Origin: Limnohabitans sp. WS1
GTDB lineage: Bacteria; Pseudomonadota; Gammaproteobacteria; Burkholderiales; Burkholderiaceae_C
Length of the DNA: 64,000 nucleotides
Assembly (NCBI RefSeq): GCF_003063265.1
Contig: NZ_NERU01000022.1
Location: forward strand, 1-64,000
Reading direction: 5' to 3'
Notes under the pieces: generated by a model
The model's input: the letters and a program-made list of their open reading frames with translations, nothing else
What the model was told of the DNA's origin: nothing
Databases searched by the model: none
Made by a program: the position numbers and the translations under genes
Shown here: positions 15,912 to 25,903 of the stretch, in pieces
How the letters are laid out: every line of letters begins with the position of its first letter
How positions within the stretch are numbered: position 1 is the stretch's first letter

Positions 15912-17378
15912 ATGCGAATTCGACTCGTACATACTCAGGCACTCCTGCTCCTTTGTGCTGTTTTAATGGCTGTGCTGGCCATGGGCGCACTCAGCGCTTG
16001 GAATTTGCGCAACGGTTTTTCAGACTATCTGGCCACCAGGGATACAGAACGACTGGAGCAATTTGCACAACTTGTTTCAGAAAATGTGCAGCGTGCGGGA
16101 GGCATTGCACCACTCGAAGCCACAGGCGTGGGCTTGCAAGAACTTTTTCAAGAATTTGGCAGAGGTCAAGGACTGCCCCCAATCAGGGTGTTGCGCGATG
16201 CGCTTCCATCCCCTGAAGATCGAGGATTATTCAGCAGAACACCACCACCAAGGCCCATCGACAGCATTGACGCCTTCAAAGACCGGGTCGCCATTTATGG
16301 CCTGGACGGTCGTCCAAGATTTGGCCGTGGCCTGCCGAAAAATGTTCAAGAAACGGTTGAAAGACCGGTGCACCTGGACCATGAATTGGTGGGTGTCGTG
16401 CGGATGATGAAACTCAAATCTGTACCGTCTGAAGTTGAGGTTCGATTTCTGAAAACACAGTACCAAAGCATCGTGGCCGTCGCTTGCGTTTTGCTCTTGC
16501 TGGCACTGATTGGCGCATTCTGGATTTCTGCGCATTGGGTTCGCCCATTGATCGCTGTGCAAACTGCGACCGAAAAAATTGCACAAGGTGACTTTGACAC
16601 CCGATTGGACGTCACGCGCAGCGATGAAATTGGTGATGCCATGCGCAACATCAATCAAATGGCTGAGGGTTTAAAACAACTCGAGGGTGCAAGGCGGCAG
16701 TGGATTGCAGACATGTCCCACGAACTGCGCACGCCGCTGACGGTGTTGCGCGGCGAGATTGACGCGCTCATCGACGGCATTTTCCCACTGACCCCTAAAG
16801 CCATGTTGTCCTTGCGCGAAGAAGTCTTGCAACTCAATGCCCTGGTCGATGACCTGCATTTATTGGCCATGTCCGATCTCAAGGCGCTGCCTTGCTATTT
16901 TGAAGATGTAGATGCTGCACTTCTACTTGAGGGCATTGTTCAAAAATTTTCTTTGCGGGCAGCTCAGTTGGGCCTCAAGCTGACCCTCAGCCTTGAAGAC
17001 AAGACCCCCGTGATCGTTCGCTGGGATGCCAGACGCTTGGAGCAACTCGTGGGCAATTTACTGGACAACAGCCTGCGCTATACCGATTCCCCGGGAGAAG
17101 TGCAGGTGAGGCTTGACATGTGCAATGAGAACAAGGTGGTCATTCAGGTGCAAGATTCTGCGCCCGGTGTGTCAGAGAGTGACTTGCTGCGCATCTTCGA
17201 GCCCTTGTATCGGGCCGATGTGGCAAGGGGACGCTCAACCGGAGGCAGCGGACTTGGACTTGCGATTTGCGAGCAGATTGCCAAAGCACATCAGGGTGTG
17301 ATTCGCGCTGAGGCTTCGGTATTGGGCGGTGTCTTGTTTCAGCTTGAATTGCCGTACCTTGGAGACTCCGTCATATGA
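15912..17378 (+). CDS. baeS: Sensor histidine kinase, BaeS-like
   Basis: 488 aa. Two membrane segments (about 8-30 and 184-206) enclose a periplasmic sensor region of ~150 residues. HAMP follows (about 207-258), then the dimerisation/phosphoacceptor helix DMSHELRTPL with H270, the N box NLLDNSLRYT and the ATP-lid glycine motif GGSGLGLAIC. All catalytic elements are intact. BaeS kinases respond to envelope stress and drug or metal exposure in enterobacteria; the signal here is unknown. It overlaps the response-regulator gene by 4 bp and diverges from the YHYH-HupE operon with about 230 bp between starts. Confidence 0.88.
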   Translation: MRIRLVHTQALLLLCAVLMAVLAMGALSAWNLRNGFSDYLATRDTERLEQFAQLVSENVQRAGGIAPLEATGVGLQELFQEFGRGQGLPPIRVLRDALPSPEDRGLFSRTPPPRPIDSIDAFKDRVAIYGLDGRPRFGRGLPKNVQETVERPVHLDHELVGVVRMMKLKSVPSEVEVRFLKTQYQSIVAVACVLLLLALIGAFWISAHWVRPLIAVQTATEKIAQGDFDTRLDVTRSDEIGDAMRNINQMAEGLKQLEGARRQWIADMSHELRTPLTVLRGEIDALIDGIFPLTPKAMLSLREEVLQLNALVDDLHLLAMSDLKALPCYFEDVDAALLLEGIVQKFSLRAAQLGLKLTLSLEDKTPVIVRWDARRLEQLVGNLLDNSLRYTDSPGEVQVRLDMCNENKVVIQVQDSAPGVSESDLLRIFEPLYRADVARGRSTGGSGLGLAICEQIAKAHQGVIRAEASVLGGVLFQLELPYLGDSVI

Positions 17379-18061
17379 TTGAAACCAAGCCGCAACGTGT
17401 GCTTGTTGTTGAAGACGACCGAAAAATCTCCAACTTACTGCAAAACTATCTGCGTGCCAGCGGCTATGAGACTGAAGCTGCGTACGAGGGTTGCGACGCT
17501 TTGGCTCACATCAAGCGGCAAGTACCTGACGCTGTGATTCTGGACTGGATGCTGCCTGGGCTGGACGGTATCAATGTATGCAAGGCGGTTCGTGCATTCA
17601 GCGATGTTCCTATCCTGATGTTGACCGCACGCATCGATGAGGCAGATCGCCTAATGGGTCTCGATATCGGTGCAGATGATTATGTTTGCAAACCCTTTGC
17701 CCCCCGTGAAGTCATCGCCCGTATTCGCGCCCTGTTGCGCCGAGCAAATGGAAAAGTCAAAAGTTCAACCAAATCATGGGAGATACATGAGGCAAGCTTT
17801 CGCATCAGCTGGCGTGGTCAATGGCTGCCGTTGACACGCATCGAGTTCATGATGTTTCGGCTGCTCCTGAGTCGCCCCAATCAGGTCTATTCGCGTGACC
17901 AGTTGCTAGCGGCTGTCCATGACAGCCAGCGCGACATCAGTGACCGCGCCATCGACACCCACATCAAAAACATTCGCAAAAAGGTGCATGCCGTTGATCA
18001 TGATCAGGATTGCATCGTCTCTGTTTATGGCGTTGGCTACCGATTTAACAGCACAGACTGA
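17375..18061 (+). CDS. baeR: Response regulator, OmpR/PhoB family, BaeR-like
   Basis: 228 aa. The receiver domain has the acidic pair VVEDD (12-15), phosphoacceptor D57 in VILDWMLPGLDG, and the switch lysine in VCKPFAPRE. Segments FSDVPILMLTARIDEADRL and GADDYVCKP closely resemble BaeR. A winged-helix DNA-binding domain follows (about 130-226), ending with VSVYGVGYRF. The start overlaps the end of the kinase gene. Likely targets are itself and the divergent YHYH-HupE operon (inference from position). Confidence 0.88.
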   Translation: MIETKPQRVLVVEDDRKISNLLQNYLRASGYETEAAYEGCDALAHIKRQVPDAVILDWMLPGLDGINVCKAVRAFSDVPILMLTARIDEADRLMGLDIGADDYVCKPFAPREVIARIRALLRRANGKVKSSTKSWEIHEASFRISWRGQWLPLTRIEFMMFRLLLSRPNQVYSRDQLLAAVHDSQRDISDRAIDTHIKNIRKKVHAVDHDQDCIVSVYGVGYRFNSTD

Positions 18062-18273
18062 AGACAATCCAAGCCAATCTCATGACGGGACAGTCAGCAG
18101 CGATCCAGACCCTTTGCACGATCGGCCTGTCGCCGGTCTGCCCAAGGCCCTTGTCACCATGAAAAATCCCGTCCTTTTTGACACATTGTGTTCTGCTGCA
18201 CAGAACCCTGGACTTGCGTGCGTCCAACACAGCAAAAGACGGCCAGGAATCCGCGACAATCGGCGCTCTTTCG

Positions 18274-19554
18274 ATGAACACCATGAACACTAAGAACTAC
18301 ACCGTCCTCTCCGTCGCCGTGGCCATTGCCGTGGGTGCTTTGCTTCCCAGCTCTGGCGTATTCGCAGCACCATCCCACAAAGCCAAAACCAGCGCCGCCA
18401 AATCTGCCGCAGCCAAGCCCTCGGCTTCAAAAAAGGCGGCGGCGGCCAATGCCTTGCCCCCGTTGGCAGCGCAAGTGGCCTTGGCCCCCAACGCCCCCGC
18501 ATTGCAGTCCAAAGCTTGGTTGTTGATGGACTTTGACTCGGGTGAAGTACTGGCCTCGGCCAATGCGGATGAAGCCCTGCCGCCAGCCTCGCTGACCAAG
18601 ATGATGACCAGCTACATCGTCGAGCAAGCGCTGCGTTCAGGCAAGCTCAAGCCCACCGACCTGGTCACCGTCAGCGAAAACGCCTGGTGCCGGGGCACCA
18701 GCGCCGAGTCATGCATGTACCTGCCTTTGAACAGTCAGGCCACGGTGATCGACCTCCTGCGCGGCATCATCATCCAGTCGGGCAACGATGCCTCCAAAGC
18801 GATTGCCGAGCACATGGCCAGCTCCGAAGCGGGCTTTGCCAAACTGATGAACGCCGAAGCCCAGCGCTTGGGGATGACACACACCCACTTTGTGAACCCC
18901 ACAGGTCTGCCCGATCCGACGCACAGATCATCGGCGCGAGATTTGGCCATTCTGGCGCGGGCCATCATCCGAGATGGTGCCGAGTACTACCCCCTCTACG
19001 CCGAACGCGATTTCAAATACAACGGCATCAAGCAAGGCAACCGCAACGCCCTGCTCTATACCGACCCCACCGTGGACGGTCTGAAAACCGGCCACACCGC
19101 CGAGGCCGGTTACTGCTTGGTCACATCGTCCAAGCTCAACGACACACGCCTGATTTCGGTCATCCTCAACACACACAGCCCCCAGGCCCGGGCCGATCAA
19201 ACCCGCACGCTGCTGGGCTGGGGTTTTGGCAGTTTCGAAAAAGTGACCCCGTTTGCGACGAATGCGGTGGTCGCCTCGGCCAAGGTCAGCTTTGGCAAAG
19301 CCGACAAAGTGGACGCGGGTTTGGGCACGCCTTGGTTGTTCACCGTACCGCGCGGCACAAAAGTGCAAACCGTGGTGGAGCTCAAGCCAGACCTGAAAGC
19401 CCCCTTGGCCAAGGGAGCGGTGATCGGCAAGGTGGTGGCCTCCGCCAATGGCAAGCCAGTGGGCGAAGCCCCATTGGTGGCGCAAACCGAAGTGGAACAA
19501 TCCACCTGGCTGTTGCGTGCATGGCAACATGTGGGCCAGTGGTTCGGAAAATAA
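18274..19554 (+). CDS. dacA: D-alanyl-D-alanine carboxypeptidase (PBP5/6 family)
   Basis: 426 aa from ATG 18274, which places a signal peptide ending near VFAAPSH at the N terminus. A low-complexity Ala/Lys/Pro linker (about 33-60) precedes the catalytic domain. The penicilloyl-serine motifs are present: S106-L-T-K109, S169-G-N171 and K271-T-G273. The C-terminal ~100 residues form the beta-rich domain and end with an amphipathic stretch (STWLLRAWQHVGQWFGK) that should anchor it to the membrane. It trims the terminal D-Ala of peptidoglycan pentapeptides in the periplasm. Monocistronic by appearance, followed by a stem-loop at 19562. Confidence 0.9.
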   Translation: MNTMNTKNYTVLSVAVAIAVGALLPSSGVFAAPSHKAKTSAAKSAAAKPSASKKAAAANALPPLAAQVALAPNAPALQSKAWLLMDFDSGEVLASANADEALPPASLTKMMTSYIVEQALRSGKLKPTDLVTVSENAWCRGTSAESCMYLPLNSQATVIDLLRGIIIQSGNDASKAIAEHMASSEAGFAKLMNAEAQRLGMTHTHFVNPTGLPDPTHRSSARDLAILARAIIRDGAEYYPLYAERDFKYNGIKQGNRNALLYTDPTVDGLKTGHTAEAGYCLVTSSKLNDTRLISVILNTHSPQARADQTRTLLGWGFGSFEKVTPFATNAVVASAKVSFGKADKVDAGLGTPWLFTVPRGTKVQTVVELKPDLKAPLAKGAVIGKVVASANGKPVGEAPLVAQTEVEQSTWLLRAWQHVGQWFGK

Positions 19555-19561
19555 ATCACAG

Positions 19562-19594
19562 CACAAGCAGCGCAGGGCAGCGCCCCTGCTTGTG
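19562..19594. terminator. Stem-loop between convergent dacA and slmA
   Basis: Perfect 9-bp arms CACAAGCAG and CTGCTTGTG enclose a GC-rich loop that can pair further (GGG with CCC). It lies between two genes that end towards each other, eight bases after the dacA stop and immediately before the slmA stop. No long T-run follows on either strand, so termination efficiency is uncertain. Confidence 0.5.
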
Positions 19595-19595
19595 G

Positions 19596-20219
19596 CTAGA
19601 GCACCCGTGCCAGCGCCGCCTGCAAATGCTCTGACGGCAAGCGTTTGAAGCCCGAGCGGGCGAAGCGCTGCAAGCGCCCTTGCATGAAAGCCACCAGCAA
19701 AGAGGCGGTGACTTGTGCGTCGGCCGTGGGGGTGGCCGATTCGATGCCTTTGAGCGACTGACGCAACTGCGCCTCGATCTTGTCAAACAGCAAATTGATG
19801 CGCTCTTGCAAGCGTTCGTGCTCCAACACCAGCGCATCGCCAATCATCACCCGGCTCATGCCCGGGTTTTTCTCGGCAAATTGCAGCAACAGGGCCACGA
19901 TGCGACCAGCCTGCTGAGTCCCTGCAGGCTCACGGTCGGTCACTTGTCGGATGAGGCCAATGACGGACTGGTCCACAAAATCAATCAGTCCTTCGAACAT
20001 CTGCGCTTTGCTGGCAAAGTGCCGGTACAAAGCCGCTTCGCTCACACCAATTTTGGCGGCCAGGCCAGCGGTGGTCACCCGCTCTGTGCCTGGTTGCTCC
20101 AGCATGGCGGCCAGGGTTTGCAAAATTTGCAATCGCCGCTCGCCCGGGCGTGGTCGTTTGCGCACGGGTGATGCTTCCTCGTCAGAGTAGCGCTCACTTG
20201 GTTTTTCTTGGTCTGTCAT
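19596..20219 (-). CDS. slmA: Nucleoid occlusion factor SlmA (TetR family)
   Basis: 207 aa. After an acidic/basic N-terminal tail, residues ~28-75 form a TetR-type helix-turn-helix (ILQTLAAMLEQPGTERVTTA, then AALYRHFASKAQMFEGLI). The rest is the all-helical dimer and FtsZ-interaction domain typical of SlmA. SlmA binds specific chromosomal sites and blocks FtsZ ring assembly over the nucleoid. It is the last gene of a minus-strand run with argB directly upstream (49 bp), an arrangement common in Burkholderiales. Confidence 0.85.
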   Translation of the reverse strand: MTDQEKPSERYSDEEASPVRKRPRPGERRLQILQTLAAMLEQPGTERVTTAGLAAKIGVSEAALYRHFASKAQMFEGLIDFVDQSVIGLIRQVTDREPAGTQQAGRIVALLLQFAEKNPGMSRVMIGDALVLEHERLQERINLLFDKIEAQLRQSLKGIESATPTADAQVTASLLVAFMQGRLQRFARSGFKRLPSEHLQAALARVL

Positions 20220-20268
20220 CTCTCCCCCTTTTTTAATTCAACTCACCCCACGACCATCCCCCAAACGC

Positions 20269-21168
20269 TCAACGGCTGCGAATCATGGTGCCAAAGGCTT
20301 GCTCAGACAGCACTTCCAACAGCATGGCATGGGGCACGCGACCATCGATGATGTGCACCGCATTCACCCCACTTTTGGCCGCATCCAGTGCGCCCGCAAT
20401 TTTGGGAATCATGCCGCCGCTGATGGTGCCGTCGGCGCACAGCTCGTCAATGCGGTTGGGCGTCAGCTCGGTCAGCAGCTGGCCTTGTTTGTCAAGCACA
20501 CCCCGGATATTGGTGAGCATGAGCAGCTTTTCAGCTTGCAAGACCGTGGCCAGCTTGGCAGCCACCACATCGGCGTTGATGTTGTAGCTTTCGTTGTTGG
20601 CACCAAAACCGATGGGGCTGACCACCGGGATGAAGGCGTCGTCTTGCAGGCAAGTCAGGATTGAGGGGTCAATGCTTTCGATCTCGCCGACCTGGCCCAC
20701 GTCGTGTTCTTTGCTCGGGTCTTGGCTGTCCAGCAGACGCAGTTTTTTGGCCCGAATCAAGCCGCCATCACGCCCCGTCAGGCCCACGGCTTTGCCACCT
20801 GCGCGGTTGATCATGCCCACAATGTCTTGCTGAACTTCGCCGCCCAGCACCCACTCGACCACTTCCATGGTCTCGGCATCGGTCACACGCATGCCTTGGA
20901 TGAATTCGCCGGTTTTGCCCAAACGCTTCAAGGCCGTTTCAATTTGCGGGCCACCACCGTGCACCACCACCGGGTTCATGCCCACCAACTTGAGCAGCAC
21001 CACGTCTTCGGCAAAAGCTTGCTGCAGGGCGGGGTCGGTCATGGCGTTACCGCCGTATTTGATGACCAAGGTCTTGCCATGGAACTTGCGGATATAGGGC
21101 ATGGCCTGCGCCAGGATCTGGGCTTGGTCGTGGGGAGCAACGGTGTTGGCGGCAGTCGATTCGGTCAT
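20269..21168 (-). CDS. argB: Acetylglutamate kinase
   Basis: 299 aa from the ATG at 21168, preceded by AAGG; a longer frame exists but adds a non-conserved leader. The amino-acid-kinase fold is evident: [12 protein letters not shown] near the N terminus, VVHGGGPQI, and [23 protein letters not shown] further on, with GGMIPKI near the C-terminal side. It phosphorylates N-acetyl-L-glutamate in arginine biosynthesis. No other arg gene of that branch is adjacent; it lies between rmlD and slmA on the same strand. Confidence 0.95.
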   Translation of the reverse strand: MTESTAANTVAPHDQAQILAQAMPYIRKFHGKTLVIKYGGNAMTDPALQQAFAEDVVLLKLVGMNPVVVHGGGPQIETALKRLGKTGEFIQGMRVTDAETMEVVEWVLGGEVQQDIVGMINRAGGKAVGLTGRDGGLIRAKKLRLLDSQDPSKEHDVGQVGEIESIDPSILTCLQDDAFIPVVSPIGFGANNESYNINADVVAAKLATVLQAEKLLMLTNIRGVLDKQGQLLTELTPNRIDELCADGTISGGMIPKIAGALDAAKSGVNAVHIIDGRVPHAMLLEVLSEQAFGTMIRSR

Positions 21169-21234
21169 GGTAAGCCTTGAGGGTTGATCAAATGGGCGAA
21201 ATTTGGGGGAATTGTGCCCCAAGCCTGTCGCGCG

Positions 21235-22131
21235 TCAGAGGATCTCGGTCAGCAGCCGATCGACCCCTTGCTGCCAAGGCGGCAACACCAAACCAAAGGT
21301 CTGCTGCAGCTTGCGCGTGCTGAGCCTCGAATTGAGTGGGCGCTGAGCAGGTGTCACAAACGCTGAAGTGGGCACCGCCACGACCTCCTTGACCTTCAAA
21401 TCCAGTTCAGGCTTCATGCGACGGGCTTGGGCCACCACATGACTGGCGTAGCCGTGCCATGTGGTTTCACCGCTGGCCACCAGATGGTAAATGCCGGCCA
21501 GGGAATCATGGGGTGCCGCCAAGACCTGCCGAATGGCATGGGCCGTGACATCGGCGATCAAATCGGCGCCTGTGGGTGCGCCATGCTGGTCATCGATGAC
21601 CGTCAGGCGCTCGCGCTCACTGGCCAAACGCAGCATGGTGCGGGCAAAATTGCCCCCGCGTGCGCCGTACACCCAACTGGTGCGAAAAATCAGGTGCTTG
21701 GCGCAGCGCTGCGCAATGGCCTGCTCGCCTTCCAGTTTGGTTTGTCCATAGACGCTGAGCGGGCCCGTGGCATCGTCTTCTTGCCAAGCCTGGCCACCTT
21801 GCCCATTGAACACATAGTCGGTCGAATAATGCACCAGCCAAGCGCCCGTATCGGCGGCCGCCTGCGCCAGCGCGGCCGGTGCCGTGGCATTGAGGCAACG
21901 TGCCAAAGGGGTTTCGGACTCGGCTTTGTCTACCGCCGTGTGCGCGGCCGCGTTCACGATCACATCGGGTCGGTAAGCCAACACGGTTTGCGCCAAACGC
22001 TCGGGTTGACTGAGGTCACCACAAAAATCACGGCTGTGCCTGTCCAGCGCCAACACCTCGCCCAGCGGGGCCAAGCTGCGTTGCAACTCCCAACCCACTT
22101 GGCCGTTTTTGCCCAAAAGCAGAACTCTCAT
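21235..22131 (-). CDS. rmlD: dTDP-4-dehydrorhamnose reductase
   Basis: 298 aa from [16 protein letters not shown], which carries the GxxGxxG nucleotide-binding motif at the very start. Catalytic YxxxK appears in YGQTKLEGE, and the Ser/Thr of the triad is in HYSTDYVF. It makes dTDP-L-rhamnose, used in surface polysaccharides. The start overlaps the rmlB stop (ATGA), so the pair is translationally coupled. rmlA and rmlC, which complete the pathway, are not in the window. Confidence 0.93.
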   Translation of the reverse strand: MRVLLLGKNGQVGWELQRSLAPLGEVLALDRHSRDFCGDLSQPERLAQTVLAYRPDVIVNAAAHTAVDKAESETPLARCLNATAPAALAQAAADTGAWLVHYSTDYVFNGQGGQAWQEDDATGPLSVYGQTKLEGEQAIAQRCAKHLIFRTSWVYGARGGNFARTMLRLASERERLTVIDDQHGAPTGADLIADVTAHAIRQVLAAPHDSLAGIYHLVASGETTWHGYASHVVAQARRMKPELDLKVKEVVAVPTSAFVTPAQRPLNSRLSTRKLQQTFGLVLPPWQQGVDRLLTEIL

Positions 22132-23192
22132 GAGGCGCTGTACTGTTTTTGCACCCACTCGCGGTAGGCCCCACTTTGCACATTGCTCACCCATTCAGGG
22201 TGGGCAAGGTACCACTGCACTGTTTTGCGAATGCCGGTTTCAAAGGTCTCGGCAGGCTTCCAGCCCAATTCGGCTTCAAGTTTGCGGGCGTCAATCGCGT
22301 ATCGGCGGTCGTGACCTGGCCGATCGGTCACATAACTGATCTGGCTGGCATAGCTGCTGCCATCGGCTTTGGGGCGCATCTCGTCGAGCAGCTGGCAAAT
22401 GGTTTTCACAATGTCGATGTTGGGTTTTTCGTTCCACCCCCCCACGTTGTAGGTTTCGCCCAAACGACCCGCCTCCAAAACCCGGCGAATGGCGCTGCAA
22501 TGGTCTTTGACATACAGCCAATCGCGAATTTGCATGCCGTCACCATAGACAGGCAAGGGTTTGCCAGCCAAGGCGTTCACGATCATCAAGGGGATGAGTT
22601 TTTCAGGAAAATGGTAAGGCCCATAGTTGTTGCTGCAGTTGGTGGTCACCACCGGCAAGCCATAGGTGTGGTGCCAGGCCCGCACCAAATGGTCAGATGC
22701 CGCTTTGCTCGCGCTGTAGGGGCTGTTGGGTTCGTAGCGATGGTTTTCGGTAAAGGCCGGGTCCGCGTGCCCCAAAGACCCATAGACCTCATCGGTCGAG
22801 ACATGCAAAAAGCGAAAAGCCTGCTGATCGGCTTGTGGCAACGCACTCCAATAACCCCGCACCGATTCGAGCAAATTGAAGGTGCCCACGATGTTGGTAT
22901 GGATGAAATCACCGGGCCCATGAATGGAGCGGTCCACATGGCTTTCAGCGGCAAAGTTGACCACCGCCCGTGGCCGATGCTCGGCCAACAACTGCCGCAC
23001 CAAATCGACGTCACCAATATCACCTTGCACCAACTGGTGTCGGGCATCGCCTTGCAAACTGGCCAATGTTTCAGGGTTGCCTGCGTAAGTGAGTTTGTCG
23101 AGGTTGACAACAGGCTCTTGGCTCTGGGCGAGCCAGTCCAGCACAAAATTGGCACCGATGAATCCGGCACCGCCGGTAACAAGTAAGGTCAT
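22128..23192 (-). CDS. rmlB: dTDP-glucose 4,6-dehydratase
   Basis: 354 aa from the ATG at 23192 ([16 protein letters not shown]), the conserved N terminus with the NAD-binding TGGAGFIG motif. The catalytic region shows [10 protein letters not shown] and [12 protein letters not shown] (YxxxK); [15 protein letters not shown] and [10 protein letters not shown] are also family signatures. It converts dTDP-glucose to the 4-keto-6-deoxy sugar, the second step to dTDP-rhamnose. It heads the minus-strand run rmlB-rmlD-argB-slmA. Confidence 0.95.
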   Translation of the reverse strand: MTLLVTGGAGFIGANFVLDWLAQSQEPVVNLDKLTYAGNPETLASLQGDARHQLVQGDIGDVDLVRQLLAEHRPRAVVNFAAESHVDRSIHGPGDFIHTNIVGTFNLLESVRGYWSALPQADQQAFRFLHVSTDEVYGSLGHADPAFTENHRYEPNSPYSASKAASDHLVRAWHHTYGLPVVTTNCSNNYGPYHFPEKLIPLMIVNALAGKPLPVYGDGMQIRDWLYVKDHCSAIRRVLEAGRLGETYNVGGWNEKPNIDIVKTICQLLDEMRPKADGSSYASQISYVTDRPGHDRRYAIDARKLEAELGWKPAETFETGIRKTVQWYLAHPEWVSNVQSGAYREWVQKQYSAS

Positions 23193-23368
23193 GGTCGTAT
23201 CGAGATGTGAGTCATTGCAATGGCCGCACACCCCAAAGAACGGAAGTCATGCGCTACAAAGCCTTGATTTTAGAACCATTGAACGCAGACACAGGTCATC
23301 AGGCTCTGAACATTCATGCGTACTTTTTGTGTGCAGGTTAAAGTGTTTGCTTCTGCAGGAAATACGCC

Positions 23369-23908
23369 ATGGTCAAATCGTTCGATACCTCCAAAAATCC
23401 GGCCTCTTCACCCCTCACCGACACCCCAACCCCACCTGCCCAGCACATCTGGCTGGCAGGCCTGGGGGCCATGGCCAAAGCCCAAGAACAAGGCACCAAA
23501 GCGATTGAGGCCCTGGTCAACGATGGGCTGGCCTTTCAGCGCAAGAGCCAAGCCGAGGCACAACAACGTCTGCACGAAGCCACCGAGCGGCTGACCCACA
23601 TGGCCAGTGATTTGGGGCAGCAAAGCGTTGTGCGCGTCGACCGTCTGGAACACTTGTTTGAAGAACGCGTGGCCAAAGCGCTGCACCGACTGGGCATGCC
23701 CTCCATGGGCGACATGCAGCTGCTGCAGGCCCGTGTAGACCAATTGCAAGAACAGCTGAACCAAATTTTGCAGGCCAACGGCACCGATGCGCCCAAAAGC
23801 AAAGCTGCACCGGCGAAAAAACAAGCCGCCAAGTCAGGCTTGACTGCGAGTGCCAAAACCAAACCGCAGCGGGCCCCTGTCAAATCTTCGCGCCGCGCTG
23901 CGGACTAA
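23369..23908 (+). CDS. Phasin-family polyhydroxyalkanoate granule protein
   Basis: 179 aa. Residues ~25-125 match the PhaI/PhaF-type phasin domain (HIWLAGLGAMAKAQEQGTKA, then long amphipathic helices). A leucine-zipper-like heptad stretch follows (about 108-133), and the C terminus is Lys/Ala/Pro-rich, like the histone-like tail of PhaF that binds DNA. It should coat PHA granules and may link them to the nucleoid. The next gene, 18 bp downstream, is a TetR regulator, as in PHA loci. No PHA synthase is nearby. Confidence 0.85.
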   Translation: MVKSFDTSKNPASSPLTDTPTPPAQHIWLAGLGAMAKAQEQGTKAIEALVNDGLAFQRKSQAEAQQRLHEATERLTHMASDLGQQSVVRVDRLEHLFEERVAKALHRLGMPSMGDMQLLQARVDQLQEQLNQILQANGTDAPKSKAAPAKKQAAKSGLTASAKTKPQRAPVKSSRRAAD

Positions 23909-23926
23909 CCCCCATCAGGGCGCGTC

Positions 23927-24592
23927 ATGGCCAAAAAAGCCCCCCGTCGCACGGCCTTGCGCATCGCGGAGGTCACACTGGACTTGTTCAACCGCTATGG
24001 TGAGCCCAATGTCTCCACCACGGTGATTTCCGCCGAATTGAACATCAGCCCTGGCAACCTTTATTACCATTTCCCCTCCAAGGATGCTTTGGTCAACCAT
24101 TTGTTTGACCAATACGAAACGGCGATGCTGGAACTGCTGGAAGCCGCTCCCGATGTTCAAGACACCAAAGGGGCTTGGTTCTTTTTGCATTCTTTGTTTG
24201 AACAAATCTGGGCTTTCCGGTTTTTGTACCGCGACTTGAACAACCTCTTGTCAGGTAACCGGCATCTTGAAACGCACTTTCACCAAGTGCTCGAACGCAA
24301 AACCCATGCTTTGCGCTTGATGCTTGAATCAATGGCTGCGGCAGGCCTGATGCACATCGACCCCGACAGCATTGAAACCTTGTCGGCCAGCATGTCGGTC
24401 ATGGTCACTTATTGGCTCAGCTTTGAATATGTTCGCAACCCCAGACAAGCCATGGAGCCGGCCAGTGCAGACCTGGCTTTGACACGGGGTGCACGCCATG
24501 TTTTGGCCTTGTTGACCCCCTACATGGCCAGTGCAGAACTGCGCTCACACTTGCAAAGCCTGACGGCCGCCTACAGCCTTCCTGCGACCTGA
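23927..24592 (+). CDS. TetR/AcrR-family regulator (PhaD-like by context)
   Basis: 221 aa. The N-terminal helix-turn-helix is clear (ALRIAEVTLDLFNRYGEPNV, then SPGNLYYHFPSKDALVNHLF). The C-terminal helical ligand-binding domain has WAFRFLYRDLNNLLSGN. Its size, the RF-LYRDL region and the position directly after a phasin gene resemble PhaD, an activator of PHA-granule genes. The exact role is inferred from neighbourhood. Confidence 0.75.
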   Translation: MAKKAPRRTALRIAEVTLDLFNRYGEPNVSTTVISAELNISPGNLYYHFPSKDALVNHLFDQYETAMLELLEAAPDVQDTKGAWFFLHSLFEQIWAFRFLYRDLNNLLSGNRHLETHFHQVLERKTHALRLMLESMAAAGLMHIDPDSIETLSASMSVMVTYWLSFEYVRNPRQAMEPASADLALTRGARHVLALLTPYMASAELRSHLQSLTAAYSLPAT

Positions 24593-24613
24593 GGCCCAAG
24601 AAAGCGCCTCACG

Positions 24614-25378
24614 TCAGCCAAAACGCTGAGCGGCAATGGTCAGCAAACCATCAAAAATCAGGTTATCCACCAACTCAAACTGGACCGACATGCTGGGGGC
24701 CATTTTCCAGCCTGCACCGCCGGTCATCACGCACATGGGCTCTTGCCCGGTGTATTCACGCAGGTGCTGCACCATGCGTTCACAAGCTCCGGCGATGGCA
24801 TAGGTGCCACCACTGGTCAGGGCATCGCTGGTGTTGGTCGGAAAAGGGCGAACTTCCCCGGTCGGCACATGCAAACCGGCCGTTCCCGATTCCAGCGCCC
24901 GCAGCATGATGCCGTGACCCGGCAAAATCAGACCGCCCAAAAAGCGTCCTTCCTCGTCAATGGCTTCGACCGTCACAGCGGTGCCAACCATGACGACCAC
25001 CAAGGGGCGCTGGGGTCCCTTTTCCCACATGCGCTGACGGGCGCCAATCATGGCGACCCAACGGTCAGCCCCCAGGCGTGAGGGGTGGTCATAACCATTG
25101 GTCAAACCCGCTTCATGCAAGCCCGGTACCACCCAGTGGGGCGTGAAATCCCACAAATCCATCTGCTCTTGAACACGGCGCTTGATCGCATCACCCGCGA
25201 CAACACAGCCCAACATCTGGTCTGGTTCAGGCAGTTGAGCCCATGGCCCCTCTGACAATCGGTCGATGTTTTCCAGAAATTCGGCACCATGGGCCAGCAA
25301 ACTGGCTTGCGGATGGGGTCGGTCATACAACGCCCATTTCAGGCGGGTGTTGCCAACATCAAGGGCTAAAAAGGTCAT
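24614..25378 (-). CDS. coaX: Type III pantothenate kinase
   Basis: 254 aa. It shows the ASKHA-fold motifs of Coa[14 protein letters not shown] at the N terminus, [13 protein letters not shown] in the middle, [14 protein letters not shown], and [15 protein letters not shown]. It catalyses the first step of coenzyme A synthesis, is insensitive to feedback by CoA and requires a monovalent cation. It ends 22 bp from the convergent TetR gene and lies downstream of the bactofilin and M23 genes on the same strand. Confidence 0.93.
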   Translation of the reverse strand: MTFLALDVGNTRLKWALYDRPHPQASLLAHGAEFLENIDRLSEGPWAQLPEPDQMLGCVVAGDAIKRRVQEQMDLWDFTPHWVVPGLHEAGLTNGYDHPSRLGADRWVAMIGARQRMWEKGPQRPLVVVMVGTAVTVEAIDEEGRFLGGLILPGHGIMLRALESGTAGLHVPTGEVRPFPTNTSDALTSGGTYAIAGACERMVQHLREYTGQEPMCVMTGGAGWKMAPSMSVQFELVDNLIFDGLLTIAAQRFG

Positions 25379-25420
25379 GCACCGATGATAATGAATTTCA
25401 TCCGGTGCCCGCAGAAAGCT

Positions 25421-25879
25421 TCAGTGCCCTTGTCCTGCGTTTTGTGCTTTGCGAATCGCGTCCTGTGCGTCGCGGTCCGATTTGGACGGGGCCTCGGACG
25501 ACGTGTCCACCTGCAACAACAATCCCAGCAGCTTGGCACCGTGCTCGACTGCAATCGATGCGTATTTGATGTCGCCTTGAACCAAGGCGCTCGACATCAA
25601 CTCCACCCGTTCATACGCATGGATGTTGCCAGCGACTTTGCCCGCCACAATGATCCGACTGGCCATCACATCGCCCAAAATTTCCCCCATGGGCCCGATC
25701 ACCACCGAGATGGCAGAGTCTTTGGGGGCTTCGATGTTGCCCACCACCTTGCCATCGATGCGAACACTTTCTTGCAAACGCAAACATCCGTGTATTTCGG
25801 CGTGACGCCCAATCAGGGTGTCAAACTTTTCCTGACTCATGACTAAAGGCGTGTTGTTCGTCTTTTTTTTTCCAAACAT
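25421..25879 (-). CDS. Bactofilin (polymer-forming cytoskeletal protein)
   Basis: 152 aa. The central ~100 residues form the right-handed beta-helix repeat region typical of bactofilins (IHGCLRLQESVRIDGKVVGN, then VVIGPMGEILGDVMASRIIV, then GKVAGNIHAYERVEL). Short polar N- and C-terminal tails flank it. Bactofilins assemble nucleotide-free filaments at the membrane and often recruit peptidoglycan enzymes. The M23 endopeptidase gene lies 24 bp upstream, the pairing known from bacteria where the two act together in cell shape. Confidence 0.92.
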   Translation of the reverse strand: MFGKKKTNNTPLVMSQEKFDTLIGRHAEIHGCLRLQESVRIDGKVVGNIEAPKDSAISVVIGPMGEILGDVMASRIIVAGKVAGNIHAYERVELMSSALVQGDIKYASIAVEHGAKLLGLLLQVDTSSEAPSKSDRDAQDAIRKAQNAGQGH

Positions 25880-25903
25880 ATTGTCTCCTTGCGTTTCAAA
25901 ATT

